Below, one piece after another: positions 26,349 to 35,275 of a DNA stretch of 64,000 nt. Every line of letters begins with the position of its first letter. Position 1 is the first letter of the stretch. The position numbers and the translations under genes are program-made. The stretch lies in assembly GCF_000024165.1 (NCBI RefSeq), contig NC_013194.1:1364001-1428000 (forward strand), in the 5' to 3' direction. The stretch comes from Accumulibacter phosphatis. GTDB taxonomy: Bacteria; Pseudomonadota; Gammaproteobacteria; Burkholderiales; Rhodocyclaceae. The notes below the pieces were generated by a model. That model did not search any database, was not told the origin of the DNA, and saw only the letters and a list, made by a program, of their open reading frames with translations.

Positions 26349-26386
26349 GAGAAAAGAGCCAACGCTGTCAGGTTGGCTCTTTTCTT
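26349..26386 (+). terminator. Intrinsic terminator after tRNA-Pro
   Basis: Perfect 13-bp stem GAAAAGAGCCAAC/GTTGGCTCTTTTC (26351-26363 with 26372-26384), with an A/T pair beyond it and T-rich 3' side. The A-rich 5' arm makes it likely bidirectional. Confidence 0.9.
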
Positions 26387-26587
26387 GTGTGTTCAGCGGC
26401 GCCGAGTTCATTGGCGCTTCGACCGAGTCGTCTTCAGTGGTGTATCGTGTAGTGTAGATTGTCTGCCGTTCACCAATGAATCGCTCGATGGAGAAATCAC
26501 GGCCAGTCGCCGCGCTGTTGCGGAGATTGCTTTCCCGCTGACCTAGCAGCGGTCGGACCTCGCCCGCTCTGCCCTGGAATACCCTGC

Positions 26588-29500
26588 ATGAACGACGAAC
26601 TACTTCGCTGGACGGATGACACCGGATCGCACGACAGCTTGGTCCCTGGCGGTCAGTGTCCCTGGAAGATTCTGGTGGTCGACGACGACCCCGAAGTGCA
26701 TGGCGTGACGCGCTTCGTTCTCGACGGCCTGCACGTCTGCGGGCGGCCGCTGCGTCTGCTGCACGCGTTCAGCGGCGAGGAGGCGCGCAGGCAGCTGCAG
26801 GTGCATCCCGACATTGCCGTCGCCCTGCTGGATGTCGTCATGGAGACGGCACAGGCGGGCCTCGATCTCGTCGGCCATATTCGTGACGAACTCGGCATGA
26901 GCGAGTGCCGCTTGATCCTGCGCACCGGCGAGCCGGGTTATGCGCCTGAGCTGACCGTCATCCAGGAATACGATATCAACGACTACCGTACCAAGGCCGA
27001 ACTGACCCACACTCGCCTGATCACGACGGTCAGTTCAGCTCTGCGCTCGTACCAGCAACTGCACGCGGTCGCCGAACATCGGCGCGGTCTGGAACTGATC
27101 GTTCGAGCCGCCGCCGATCTGATGGAGGAGCGCGCCATCGCCAATCTGGCGGAGGGTGTGCTCACGCAGCTCGCGGCCCTGCTCAAGCTGCCGGTAGACG
27201 GCATCGTGTGCACACAGAAAGGGTCACCGCTGGGCGGTGATGGCGACCACTGCTATGTCGTGGGTGCCGCCGGTCGTCACGCGGGCTATATTGCTCAGCC
27301 GCTGGAGACCTTGCCGGATGAGCGGATCGTTGACGCCATCCTGGCCAGCGTGGCGCGTCGCCAGCACGTCTTTGGCAGCGACTACGCGGTCCTCTACCTG
27401 AAGGCTTCACCGCATCAGGAGGCGGCGATCTTCCTCGATTCCGGCCAGGTGCTCGAGACTCTCGACCGCACCCTGCTCGACGTTTTCGTTGCCAACATTG
27501 CCGCCTGCTTCCGTAACGTCAAGCTGGTCGAGCGCCTCCTGCATGCACAGCGGGAAATCGAGCAGCAACGTGCCTTCCTCAGAGCGGTGATCGACGCCAA
27601 TCCGCACTTCGTCTTCGTCATCGATGGGCAGGGGACGATCCGCCTCGCCAACCGCAGCCTGGCGGTGAGCTTCGATCTGACGCCCGCGCAAATGGTCGGA
27701 CACGCCCTGCCGGACTTCGTGACCGACCCTGATCTCCTGCAGACGCTGCGCGACGATGATCGGGCCATCCTCAGCGGCAAGCGGCGTCGCGTCGAGCGCG
27801 AGATTCGCTTTGTCGACCGGGCGGGTGTAGTGCGCTGGTTCCACACCATCAAGGCGCCGATCGTCAATGGCGATGGCGAGGTCGAGCAACTGATCGGCGT
27901 CTGTAGCGACATCAGCGAACGCAAGCTTGCGGAACAGGCTTTGTTCGAAGCCAAGGAGCGAGCCTTGGTGACCCTACATTCGATCGGCGATGCCGTGATC
28001 ACCACGGATGCGAGTGGGCATGTCGACTACCTGAATCCTGTAGCGGAAGCGCTCACCGGCTGGACGACGGCGGAGGCGAGGGGCAGGTCGTCCGGTGAGG
28101 TGTTCCCGATCGTGCATGACCAGACGCGTCGGCCGGTCGCGGATCCGGTCAGTCGCTGCCTACAGCAAGGACGCATCGTTGCCCTGGCCAGCCATTCGCT
28201 GTTGGTCGCGCGCGACGGCCAGGAGTACGACATCGACGATTCGGCAGCGCCGATTCGTGGCCGGGACAACCAGCTTCTCGGCGTCGTCCTCGTGTTCCGC
28301 AACGTCACCGAGACGCGCGAGCTGGCACGCCAGTTGGCGCACGATGCCACGCACGACGCTCTGACCGGTCTGATCAATCGGCCCGAGTTCGAGCGGCGAT
28401 TGCAGCGAGCCGTCACCAGCGCCCGTCAGGACGGCGCCCGGCACGTCCTGTGTTATCTCGACCTGGATCAGTTCAAGGTGGTCAACGACACCGCCGGGCA
28501 TGCGGCCGGTGACGAGTTGCTGCAGCAGATCAATACGATTCTGGCCGGCATGTTCCGGGAGAGCGACACGCTGGCGCGGATTGGCGGTGACGAGTTCGCG
28601 CTCCTGCAGGAAAACTGTCCGCTGGATCGCGCCTACGCCATTGCCCAGTCCGTCGTGCGCAATGTCCGTGAGCACCGCTTCAACTGGCAGGGGCGAAGCT
28701 ACCAGATCGGCGTCAGTATTGGCCTGGTGCCGATCACGGCCGAAACCCAGGATACCGTCCAGTTGCTGACCGAGGCCGATATTGCCTGCTATACGGCGAA
28801 GGAACTGGGTCGCAACCGCGTCCATGTCTACCAGCGGACAGACAGCGAGAGCGTTCAGCGTCACAGCGAAATACTCGGCGCGGCCGGTCTGCGCGACGCG
28901 CTCGACCAGGGCCTGTTCCGGCTTCACTACCAGCCGATCGTGGCCTTGCAGGGCCCCGACTTCCGCACCGTGCGCTACGAGGCGCTGCTGCGCGTTGCTC
29001 ATCCTGGCAATACCCAGCGCAAGGGGGAACTGGTCTTGCCGGCGGCCTTCATTCCGGCGGCGGAACGTTACAATCTGATGGGCGCCATCGATCGCTGGGT
29101 GATTCAGGCCGCCTTCCGGGAATATGCAAACGGAGTCGGTCTCGGCGGTGCCAGACTGGCGATCAACCTGTCGGGAAACTCACTCAGCGACGAGAGCCTT
29201 CTCGCTTTCATCGAAAGCCAGTTTGTCGAACACGCGTTCCCGCCGGAAAGAGCCTGTTTCGAGATCACGGAAACCGCCGCCATTCAGAATCTGGGACCTG
29301 CGCTCGGTCTGATGGCCGCGCTCAAGGGGCACGGCTGTCATCTGGCGCTTGACGATTTCGGCAGTGGACTCTCCTCGTTCCATTACCTGAAGACGCTGCC
29401 TGTCGACTACCTGAAGATCGACGGCAGCTTCGTCAAGGACATGTGCGAGGATCCCCGGGACGATGCCCTGGTGGCTGCCATCAACCAGATGAGCCACGCG

Positions 29501-29632
29501 ATGGGGATTCAGACGGTCGCCGAGTACGTGTGCAGCGAGTCGATCGCCGAACGCTTGTGCGAACTCGGCGTCGACTATGCTCAAGGTTACTTTTTCGGCA
29601 AGCCAATGCCGTGGGGCGAGTCGTCGTCGTGA
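26588..29632 (+). CDS. Response regulator with PAS, GGDEF and EAL domains (cyclic-di-GMP turnover)
   Basis: 1014 residues. An N-terminal receiver-like domain (ILVVDDDPEVHG; likely phospho-acceptor Asp82 in LLDVVM) is followed by a DUF3369-like region (~160-320) and two PAS domains (~330-570). The diguanylate cyclase domain has an intact GGDEF motif (near 665) and the phosphodiesterase domain has EALLR near 797 and DDFGSG. Both active-site signatures are present, so it could make and degrade cyclic-di-GMP, though in such hybrids one activity often dominates. No membrane segment is seen, so the protein is cytoplasmic. The partner kinase is not in the window. Confidence 0.93.
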   Translation: MNDELLRWTDDTGSHDSLVPGGQCPWKILVVDDDPEVHGVTRFVLDGLHVCGRPLRLLHAFSGEEARRQLQVHPDIAVALLDVVMETAQAGLDLVGHIRDELGMSECRLILRTGEPGYAPELTVIQEYDINDYRTKAELTHTRLITTVSSALRSYQQLHAVAEHRRGLELIVRAAADLMEERAIANLAEGVLTQLAALLKLPVDGIVCTQKGSPLGGDGDHCYVVGAAGRHAGYIAQPLETLPDERIVDAILASVARRQHVFGSDYAVLYLKASPHQEAAIFLDSGQVLETLDRTLLDVFVANIAACFRNVKLVERLLHAQREIEQQRAFLRAVIDANPHFVFVIDGQGTIRLANRSLAVSFDLTPAQMVGHALPDFVTDPDLLQTLRDDDRAILSGKRRRVEREIRFVDRAGVVRWFHTIKAPIVNGDGEVEQLIGVCSDISERKLAEQALFEAKERALVTLHSIGDAVITTDASGHVDYLNPVAEALTGWTTAEARGRSSGEVFPIVHDQTRRPVADPVSRCLQQGRIVALASHSLLVARDGQEYDIDDSAAPIRGRDNQLLGVVLVFRNVTETRELARQLAHDATHDALTGLINRPEFERRLQRAVTSARQDGARHVLCYLDLDQFKVVNDTAGHAAGDELLQQINTILAGMFRESDTLARIGGDEFALLQENCPLDRAYAIAQSVVRNVREHRFNWQGRSYQIGVSIGLVPITAETQDTVQLLTEADIACYTAKELGRNRVHVYQRTDSESVQRHSEILGAAGLRDALDQGLFRLHYQPIVALQGPDFRTVRYEALLRVAHPGNTQRKGELVLPAAFIPAAERYNLMGAIDRWVIQAAFREYANGVGLGGARLAINLSGNSLSDESLLAFIESQFVEHAFPPERACFEITETAAIQNLGPALGLMAALKGHGCHLALDDFGSGLSSFHYLKTLPVDYLKIDGSFVKDMCEDPRDDALVAAINQMSHAMGIQTVAEYVCSESIAERLCELGVDYAQGYFFGKPMPWGESSS

Positions 29633-29994
29633 ACGCCGCGGTGCGGTCTCTGCCGCGCCGTGTCAACGCTTTGCAAAAGGACTGCCGCCACGTCCCGCGT
29701 TTCCCGCTTGGGAGCAGGGCGCGACGGGCGTGCCTGACCGTCGCTGGTGCCGATGCCCCGGCCGCTTCCCCGTCGTCCGAGTTCAACGCTGCTGACTCCC
29801 GACTCATCAGAATCCGTTCTGCCGATGAAGCTTCCAACCTTGCCGCCGGCTGCACATGGCGGTGTGAGCAAGGTGTTGCTGGAGCAATGGTTTTTTCGAG
29901 GCCGTAAGCCCGAAGTAAGCAATGGCAACTATGATCTGGCGCTAGTCATGCTAAGTGACTCGACAAAAGTCCATTTTGGAGGAGGAAACGCGAA
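29633..29994. other. Leader region of the DUF485-actP operon
   Basis: 362 bases without a convincing gene. The right half is AT-richer than the surroundings and holds a candidate sigma-54 site at 29937-29951 and the strong ribosome site GGAGGAGG (29978-29985) of the next gene. The left half contains only arginine-rich chance frames. Confidence 0.55.
29937..29951 (+). promoter_or_regulatory. Candidate sigma-54 (-24/-12) promoter for the actP operon
   Basis: TGGCGCTAGTCATGC keeps the invariant GG and GC with the required 10-base spacing and matches the 15-position consensus at most defined positions. A start near 29963 would leave about 30 bases before the GTG of the DUF485 gene. No enhancer-binding protein gene is nearby, so this is tentative. 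Confidence 0.35.
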
Positions 29995-30309
29995 GTGAAC
30001 GACGACATCGTTGCACGGATTGAGGCCAATCCGAAGTATCACGAACTGGTGAGCAAGCGCAATTCATTCGGCATCACCCTGTCGATTCTGATGATCATTG
30101 TCTACTACGGCTACATTCTCTTGATTGCCTTCAACAAGGAATGGTTGGCGACCAAGATCGGCGCCGGTATGGTCACCTCGATCGGTATTCCGCTCGGTGT
30201 GGGCGTTATTGTTTTCACGATCGTCGTCACCAACATTTATGTTCGGCGTGCGAATACGGAGTTCGACGACCTGAATGCCGAAATCATCAAGGAGGCGAAC
30301 AGGAAATGA
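29995..30309 (+). CDS. yjcH: DUF485 membrane protein (YjcH family), partner of ActP
   Basis: 104 residues with two hydrophobic segments (~27-47 and ~61-83) and the DUF485 signature ANPKYHELVSKRNSFGI. It starts at GTG 29995, 9 bases after GGAGGAGG. It overlaps actP by 4 bases (ATGA). DUF485 proteins are nearly always encoded directly before acetate/solute:sodium symporters and are thought to be an accessory subunit; the exact role is not settled. Confidence 0.92.
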   Translation: MNDDIVARIEANPKYHELVSKRNSFGITLSILMIIVYYGYILLIAFNKEWLATKIGAGMVTSIGIPLGVGVIVFTIVVTNIYVRRANTEFDDLNAEIIKEANRK

Positions 30310-31994
30310 TCAGCAAATCCACTCGTACCATTTTCGCACTGACGCTGGGTCTCGGCGTTGCCGGTGGTGCTCTGGCTGCGGGAGCCGACCTTGGCAACAC
30401 CACCAAGCAGGCGACCAACTGGGTGGCGATTGCGATGTTCGCCATTTTCGTCGCCATTACTCTGGGGATCACCAAGTGGGCCGCGGCGAAAACGAAGTCC
30501 GCTGCCGACTTCTACACGGCCGGCGGCGGCATTACCGGGTTTCAGAATGGTCTGGCGATTGCCGGCGACTACATGTCGGCCGCGTCCTTCCTCGGTATTT
30601 CCGGCCTGGTGTTCGCCAACGGTTTTGATGGGTTGATCTTCTCGATCGGCTGGTTGGTCGGCTGGCCGGTGATCACCTTCCTGATGGCCGAGCGCCTGCG
30701 CAACCTCGGCAAGTTCACCTTTGCCGACGTGGCGGCGTATCGTTTCGCGCAAACACCGATGCGAACCTTCGCGGCAACCGGCTCGCTGGTCGTCGTGGCG
30801 TTCTACATGATCGCCCAGATGGTCGGTGCCGGTCAGTTGATCAAGGTGCTATTCGGTCTCGAATACACGGTTGCGGTGATCCTCGTCGGCGTGCTGATGA
30901 TGTGCTACGTGCTGTTCGGCGGCATGACGGCCACCACCTGGGTGCAGATCATCAAGGCCATCATGTTGCTTACCGGTGCTACTTTCATGGCGCTGGCGGT
31001 GCTCTGGCAGTTCGGCTTCAACCCGGAAGCATTGTTTGCCAAAGCCGTTGAAGTGCACAGCAAGCACGACGCGATCATGAGTCCGGGGGCGCTGATCAAG
31101 GACCCGGTGTCGGCGATCTCAGTCGGCATGGCGCTGATGTTCGGGACGGCGGGTCTGCCGCACATCCTGATGCGCTTCTTCACGGTGCCGAGTGCCAAGG
31201 AAGCCCGCAAGTCGGTCGGTTGGGCGACCACCTGGATCGGCTACTTCTACATTCTGACCTTCATCATCGGTTTCGGTGCCGTCGTCATGTTGACGCAGTC
31301 CCCCGATCTCTACTATGTCGATGGGGATCTGGCCAAAGGGTTGAAGGGTGGCGGTAACATGGCCGCCATTCATCTGGCGAATGCGGTCGGCGGTAACGTC
31401 TTCCTCGGCTTCATCTCCGCGGTGGCTTTCGCGACGATTCTGGCGGTGGTCGCCGGTCTGACGCTGTCGGGTGCTTCGGCCGTGTCGCACGACCTGTATG
31501 CGACGGTTTTCAAGCACGGCAACGCCGACTCGGCGGCCGAGCTGCGCGTCTCCAAGATGACCACGGTCTGCCTCGGCGTCGTTGCGGTGTTCCTCGGGAT
31601 CGCCTTCGAGAAGGAAAACGTCGCCTACATGGTGATGCTGGCCTTCGCCATCGCGTGTTCGGCCAACTTCCCGATCCTCTTCATGTCCGTGCTCTGGAAA
31701 GATTGCACGACCAAAGGAGCCGTCGCCGGGGGTATCTTCGGTCTGGTCAGCTCGGTTGGCCTGACCCTCCTGTCGGCCTCGGTGTGGGAAGCGGTGTTGA
31801 AGAACCCGAAGGGCAGTGCCTTGTTCCCCTACTCGTCACCGGCGATCTTCTCGATGACGGGCGCCTTCCTGGTGATCTATCTGGTCTCCAAGATGGACAA
31901 CAGCCAGCAGGCCAAGCTCGAGCGTTCGCTCTACCCGGCCCAGAAGGTTCGCTCGGAAACGGGCGTGGGCGCTTCGTCGGCGTCCGGCCACTGA
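30306..31994 (+). CDS. actP: Cation/acetate symporter ActP
   Basis: Solute:sodium symporter family, 562 residues. It has a cleavable signal-like N-terminus (MISKSTRTIFALTLGLG...LAAGA), then about 13 membrane helices. Family sequence includes KSAADFYTAGGGITGFQNGLAIAGDYMSAASFLGI and HILMRFFTVPSAKEARKSV. ATG 30306 overlaps the stop of the DUF485 gene. It imports acetate and related short monocarboxylates. A strong terminator follows, so the operon has two genes. Confidence 0.95.
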   Translation: MISKSTRTIFALTLGLGVAGGALAAGADLGNTTKQATNWVAIAMFAIFVAITLGITKWAAAKTKSAADFYTAGGGITGFQNGLAIAGDYMSAASFLGISGLVFANGFDGLIFSIGWLVGWPVITFLMAERLRNLGKFTFADVAAYRFAQTPMRTFAATGSLVVVAFYMIAQMVGAGQLIKVLFGLEYTVAVILVGVLMMCYVLFGGMTATTWVQIIKAIMLLTGATFMALAVLWQFGFNPEALFAKAVEVHSKHDAIMSPGALIKDPVSAISVGMALMFGTAGLPHILMRFFTVPSAKEARKSVGWATTWIGYFYILTFIIGFGAVVMLTQSPDLYYVDGDLAKGLKGGGNMAAIHLANAVGGNVFLGFISAVAFATILAVVAGLTLSGASAVSHDLYATVFKHGNADSAAELRVSKMTTVCLGVVAVFLGIAFEKENVAYMVMLAFAIACSANFPILFMSVLWKDCTTKGAVAGGIFGLVSSVGLTLLSASVWEAVLKNPKGSALFPYSSPAIFSMTGAFLVIYLVSKMDNSQQAKLERSLYPAQKVRSETGVGASSASGH

Positions 31995-32026
31995 GCGGTA
32001 GCCGCTAGCAGCCTGCGTTGAGCAGC

Positions 32027-32067
32027 AAGCGGCCCGGCAGCGACAAGCTGCCGGGCCGCTTTGGTTT
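32027..32067 (+). terminator. Terminator after actP
   Basis: Perfect 15-bp stem AAGCGGCCCGGCAGC/GCTGCCGGGCCGCTT (32027-32041 with 32047-32061), loop GACAA, then TGGTTT. The long GC-rich stem compensates for a weak T-run. Confidence 0.85.
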
Positions 32068-32220
32068 CTCGCACACGCTGCACTGTCGTTCGGCCTGTAT
32101 CCACTTCGGTGCGTGAGCGAAGGGGTTGATTCGTTGCGGCCGACCGTGGTATCCGGCAAAGCCTTTGTGTCATCGACGTGCCGACGCGCGGCATCATCAC
32201 ATCGTCCTCGTCCCCCGACT

Positions 32221-32394
32221 TCAGCGGCCGCCCTTGCTGCCCCCCTTGTCCCAGCCGTAGCGAGCCGCCCGCCGCCAGCGCGAATCCGCTTGGCGCAGGG
32301 CATTGGCGGTGTGCTCAACGGGATTGCCTGAGGTGGCCCGCTGGGGTGCGGGCTTGGCCGGACTGGTGCCCGGTCGGTTTGCTTTTCGGTTCAT
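32221..32394 (-). CDS. Possible small basic protein upstream of aroC
   Basis: An open frame of 57 codons from ATG 32394 (GTG 32412 is an alternative), divergent from aroC. The C-terminus (RYGWDKGGSKGGR) and the even composition look less random than other frames here. There is no clear ribosome site and no recognised domain. The rest of the 31995-32465 interval holds the actP terminator and nothing else I can support. Confidence 0.3.
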   Translation of the reverse strand: MNRKANRPGTSPAKPAPQRATSGNPVEHTANALRQADSRWRRAARYGWDKGGSKGGR

Positions 32395-32465
32395 CGGAGT
32401 GATCGCGGCCACTGGCTGGCGCTGTGGTAGACTTCGCCGTCATTCTAACGTGCAAGAAGACAGCC

Positions 32466-33569
32466 ATGTCCGGCAACACGATCGGTACCCTTTTCACCGT
32501 GACGTCCTTTGGTGAATCACACGGGCCGGCAATCGGCTGCGTGGTCGATGGCTGTCCGCCGGGGCTGGCGATCAGCGAAGGCGACATCCAGGCTGAACTG
32601 GATCGCCGCCGGCCGGGAACCTCTCGCCACGTGACACAACGGCGCGAGCCGGACGCGGTCGAGATCCTGTCCGGAGTCTTCGGCGGCCGGACGACGGGTG
32701 CGCCGATCGGGCTCCTGATCCGCAATCAGGACCAGCGCAGCAAGGACTACGGCAACATCGCCGAGACCTTTCGTCCAGGGCATGCCGACTACGTCTACAC
32801 ACAGAAGTATGGTTTCCGCGACTATCGTGGCGGTGGCCGCTCGTCGGCGCGCGAGACGGCGGTGCGCGTGGCTGCCGGCGCGATTGCCCGCAAGTGGCTC
32901 GCCGAACGCTACGGCATCATGATCGTTGGCTGGATGAGCCAGCTCGGACCGATCGAGATTCCCTTCCTCAACGCGACCGATATTGCCGCCAACGCCTTCT
33001 TCGCGCCGAATGCGGCGTTGGTACCGCAACTCGAGGCCTACATGGATCAGTTGCGAAAGTCCGGTGATTCCGTCGGCGCCGGGATCACGGTTACCGCTAG
33101 TGGCGTGCCGCCCGGTTGGGGAGAACCGGTTTATGGTCGTCTCGATGCCGAGATCGCGTACGCGATGATGGGCATCAACGCGGTAAAGGGGGTGGAGATC
33201 GGCGCCGGCTTTGCGGCCATTGCCCAGAAGGGCAGCGAGCACGGTGACGAGATGACCCCGCAGGGCTTCGTCACCAACCACGCGGGAGGGGTGCTCGGCG
33301 GCATATCGAGCGGGCAGGACCTGGTGGTCAGGCTGGCCATCAAGCCGACGTCGAGCATCCGCCTGCCACGCCGCTCGGTGGACCTCGCTGGTCATGCCAC
33401 GCTCGTTGAAACCCACGGCAGGCACGACCCTTGCGTGGGTATCCGGGCGACCCCGATTGCCGAGGCAATGCTCGCGCTGGTACTGATCGATCAGGCCCTT
33501 CGTCATCGGGCGCAGTGCGCTGATGTGCTGTGCGCCACGCCTCGCATTGCCGGCCGCGTAGCGGGATGA
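32466..33569 (+). CDS. aroC: Chorismate synthase
   Basis: Last step of the shikimate pathway: converts EPSP to chorismate, using reduced FMN. 367 residues from ATG 32466 (MSGNTIGTLFTVTSFGESHG), preferred over an upstream in-frame ATG at 32424 because the family begins here. Conserved elements are GCVVDGCPPG, the Arg-rich RRRPGTSRHVTQRREPD, FRPGHADYVY, YRGGGRSSARETA and the C-terminal RHDPCVGIRATPIAEAM. It stands alone and has no operon partner. Confidence 0.97.
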   Translation: MSGNTIGTLFTVTSFGESHGPAIGCVVDGCPPGLAISEGDIQAELDRRRPGTSRHVTQRREPDAVEILSGVFGGRTTGAPIGLLIRNQDQRSKDYGNIAETFRPGHADYVYTQKYGFRDYRGGGRSSARETAVRVAAGAIARKWLAERYGIMIVGWMSQLGPIEIPFLNATDIAANAFFAPNAALVPQLEAYMDQLRKSGDSVGAGITVTASGVPPGWGEPVYGRLDAEIAYAMMGINAVKGVEIGAGFAAIAQKGSEHGDEMTPQGFVTNHAGGVLGGISSGQDLVVRLAIKPTSSIRLPRRSVDLAGHATLVETHGRHDPCVGIRATPIAEAMLALVLIDQALRHRAQCADVLCATPRIAGRVAG

Positions 33570-33595
33570 CGTGGTGCCGTGGCAATGGTTATAAT
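33567..33595 (+). promoter_or_regulatory. Candidate promoter of the DUF465 gene
   Basis: A perfect TATAAT at 33590-33595 with a weak -35 (TGACGT, 33567-33572) at 17-base spacing. The start would be near 33602, about 45 bases before the gene. The -35 overlaps the end of aroC. Confidence 0.45.
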
Positions 33596-33646
33596 CGCGC
33601 GGTCCGGTTGCGCATGGGGCGAGCCGGGATCGATCAGTGAGAGGCG

Positions 33647-33904
33647 ATGATCATGCAAGTTGAGCACCACGACCTTCATCAGGAGTTTCCCGAGTATCTG
33701 GATGTAATTCACGTCCTCAAGACATCGAGCGAGCAGTTCGGCAGTATGTATGATGAATACCAGCATCTGACCAGAGAAGTCGAACGTCTGGAAGAGGAAG
33801 ACCTGCCGGTTGACGATTTCACTATCGAAACCATGAAGAAGCACCGTGTGCGGCTCAAGGACCAGATGTATCGGATGCTCGTCGCGCACAAGAACGGCCA
33901 CTGA
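33647..33904 (+). CDS. DUF465 (YdcH-family) small protein
   Basis: 85 residues, strongly acidic and helical, with the DUF465 pattern: DEYQHLTREVERLEEEDLP followed by METMKKHRVRLKDQMYRML-like helices. It probably forms a helical hairpin. ATG 33647 follows AGAGG; ATG 33653 is also possible. The molecular function of the family is not known. It lies between aroC and an MFS transporter and seems to have its own promoter. Confidence 0.85.
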   Translation: MIMQVEHHDLHQEFPEYLDVIHVLKTSSEQFGSMYDEYQHLTREVERLEEEDLPVDDFTIETMKKHRVRLKDQMYRMLVAHKNGH

Positions 33905-33949
33905 TCCGATCCCGCCGGTGTGATGCGGTGCATCCGGTAGAATTGCCGG

Positions 33950-35110
33950 ATGCATTCACTGCCCTATTGGCGTCTGTCCGGCTACTACTTCTTCTACTTC
34001 GCCTTTATTGGCGCTTTCTCGCCCTATTTCGGGCTCTACCTCCAGTCGCTGTCCTTTTCAGCCTGGGACATCGGCCTGTTGATGTCGCAAATGCAACTGA
34101 TGCGCCTGTGCGCTCCCTACCTCTGGGGCGTTCTCGCTGATCGTCTGGCGCAGCGGGTATCGGTTGTTCGTCTCGCCGCCGTGCTGAGTCTGATCGCGTT
34201 TTCGGCATTCTTCCTCGTCAAGAGTTTCCCGGCGATGCTCGTCGCCATGGCATTGCTGGCCTTCTTCTGGAGTGCCGCGTTGCCGCTGGTCGAAACGGTG
34301 ACCTTCGACCATCTGCGGGACCAACCGGGGCGTTACAGCCGCATTCGCCTGTGGGGTTCGGTCGGCTTCATCGTCGCGGTGATGGGGACCGGCGCGCTGC
34401 TCGATGGCCTACACTTGCCGAGCCTGCTGTGGGTGATTGTCGGGACGCTGACCGGCATCCTGATCTACGCGCTGGCCGTTCCTGAAGCGCCGGCGCACGC
34501 GTCCGCTGACGAACACCTGCCGGTGGGCGATATCGTCCGCCAGACGCGCGTCAGGGCGCTTTTCGCGGCCTGCTTCATGATGTCGGCGGCGCACGGCGCG
34601 CTGTACGTCTTCTACTCGATCCACCTCGCCGATCATCAATACAACAAGTTCCTGGTTGGTTGCCTTTGGTCGCTCGGGGTTCTGGCCGAGATCATCGTGT
34701 TCTTCTTCATGAGCGATCTGCTGCGCCAGTTCGGCTTGCGCGCCATTCTGCTGCTCAGTTTTGCCGCCGCAACGGTGCGCTTCCTGATGATCGGCTGGGG
34801 CGTCGACTGGTTGCTGGTGATCGTCCTTGCCCAACTTCTCCATGGGCTGACCTTTGGTGCCTATCATGCAGCGGCGATCGCGGCGATTAATCGCTGGTTC
34901 CCGGGTCGCTGCCAGGCCCGTGGGCAGGCGCTCTATTCGAGTGTGTCGTTTGGCGCCGGAGGTCTCGTGGGTGGGCTGCTCAGCGGCTGGACGTGGGAAC
35001 GCTTGGGTGCCGCACCCACTTATGCCTTGAGTTCGGTGTTTGCCCTGGTCGGTCTACTATTCGTTGCTCAATGGGTTCGCAGAAGCGATCTCGACGACGT
35101 GCCAGACTGA
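33950..35110 (+). CDS. MFS transporter (HcaT / MFS_1-like family)
   Basis: 386 residues, about 12 membrane helices. The N-terminus (LPYWRLSGYYFFYFAFIGAFSPYFGLYLQSL) and the loop PYLWGVLADR match the MFS subgroup that includes the 3-phenylpropionate permease HcaT. The family's typical GR in the loop after helix 4 (DQPGRYSRIRLWGSVGFI) is present. The substrate cannot be predicted. It is a widely conserved betaproteobacterial gene of uncertain role. Confidence 0.88.
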   Translation: MHSLPYWRLSGYYFFYFAFIGAFSPYFGLYLQSLSFSAWDIGLLMSQMQLMRLCAPYLWGVLADRLAQRVSVVRLAAVLSLIAFSAFFLVKSFPAMLVAMALLAFFWSAALPLVETVTFDHLRDQPGRYSRIRLWGSVGFIVAVMGTGALLDGLHLPSLLWVIVGTLTGILIYALAVPEAPAHASADEHLPVGDIVRQTRVRALFAACFMMSAAHGALYVFYSIHLADHQYNKFLVGCLWSLGVLAEIIVFFFMSDLLRQFGLRAILLLSFAAATVRFLMIGWGVDWLLVIVLAQLLHGLTFGAYHAAAIAAINRWFPGRCQARGQALYSSVSFGAGGLVGGLLSGWTWERLGAAPTYALSSVFALVGLLFVAQWVRRSDLDDVPD

Positions 35111-35275
35111 AGCCTTGCCATCGGCCGACAGACAGCTATCGAGGGCTGTGACATAATCCGCCCGTTGGCGAGCGCCATCGAAAATGGGTGGGTGACCCCT
35201 CGGCTGACCCAGCATCAACCGGTTTGTCGGCAGGACGTCGTACCAGCTCAGCATTCAGGATGACAAGGACAGGAA

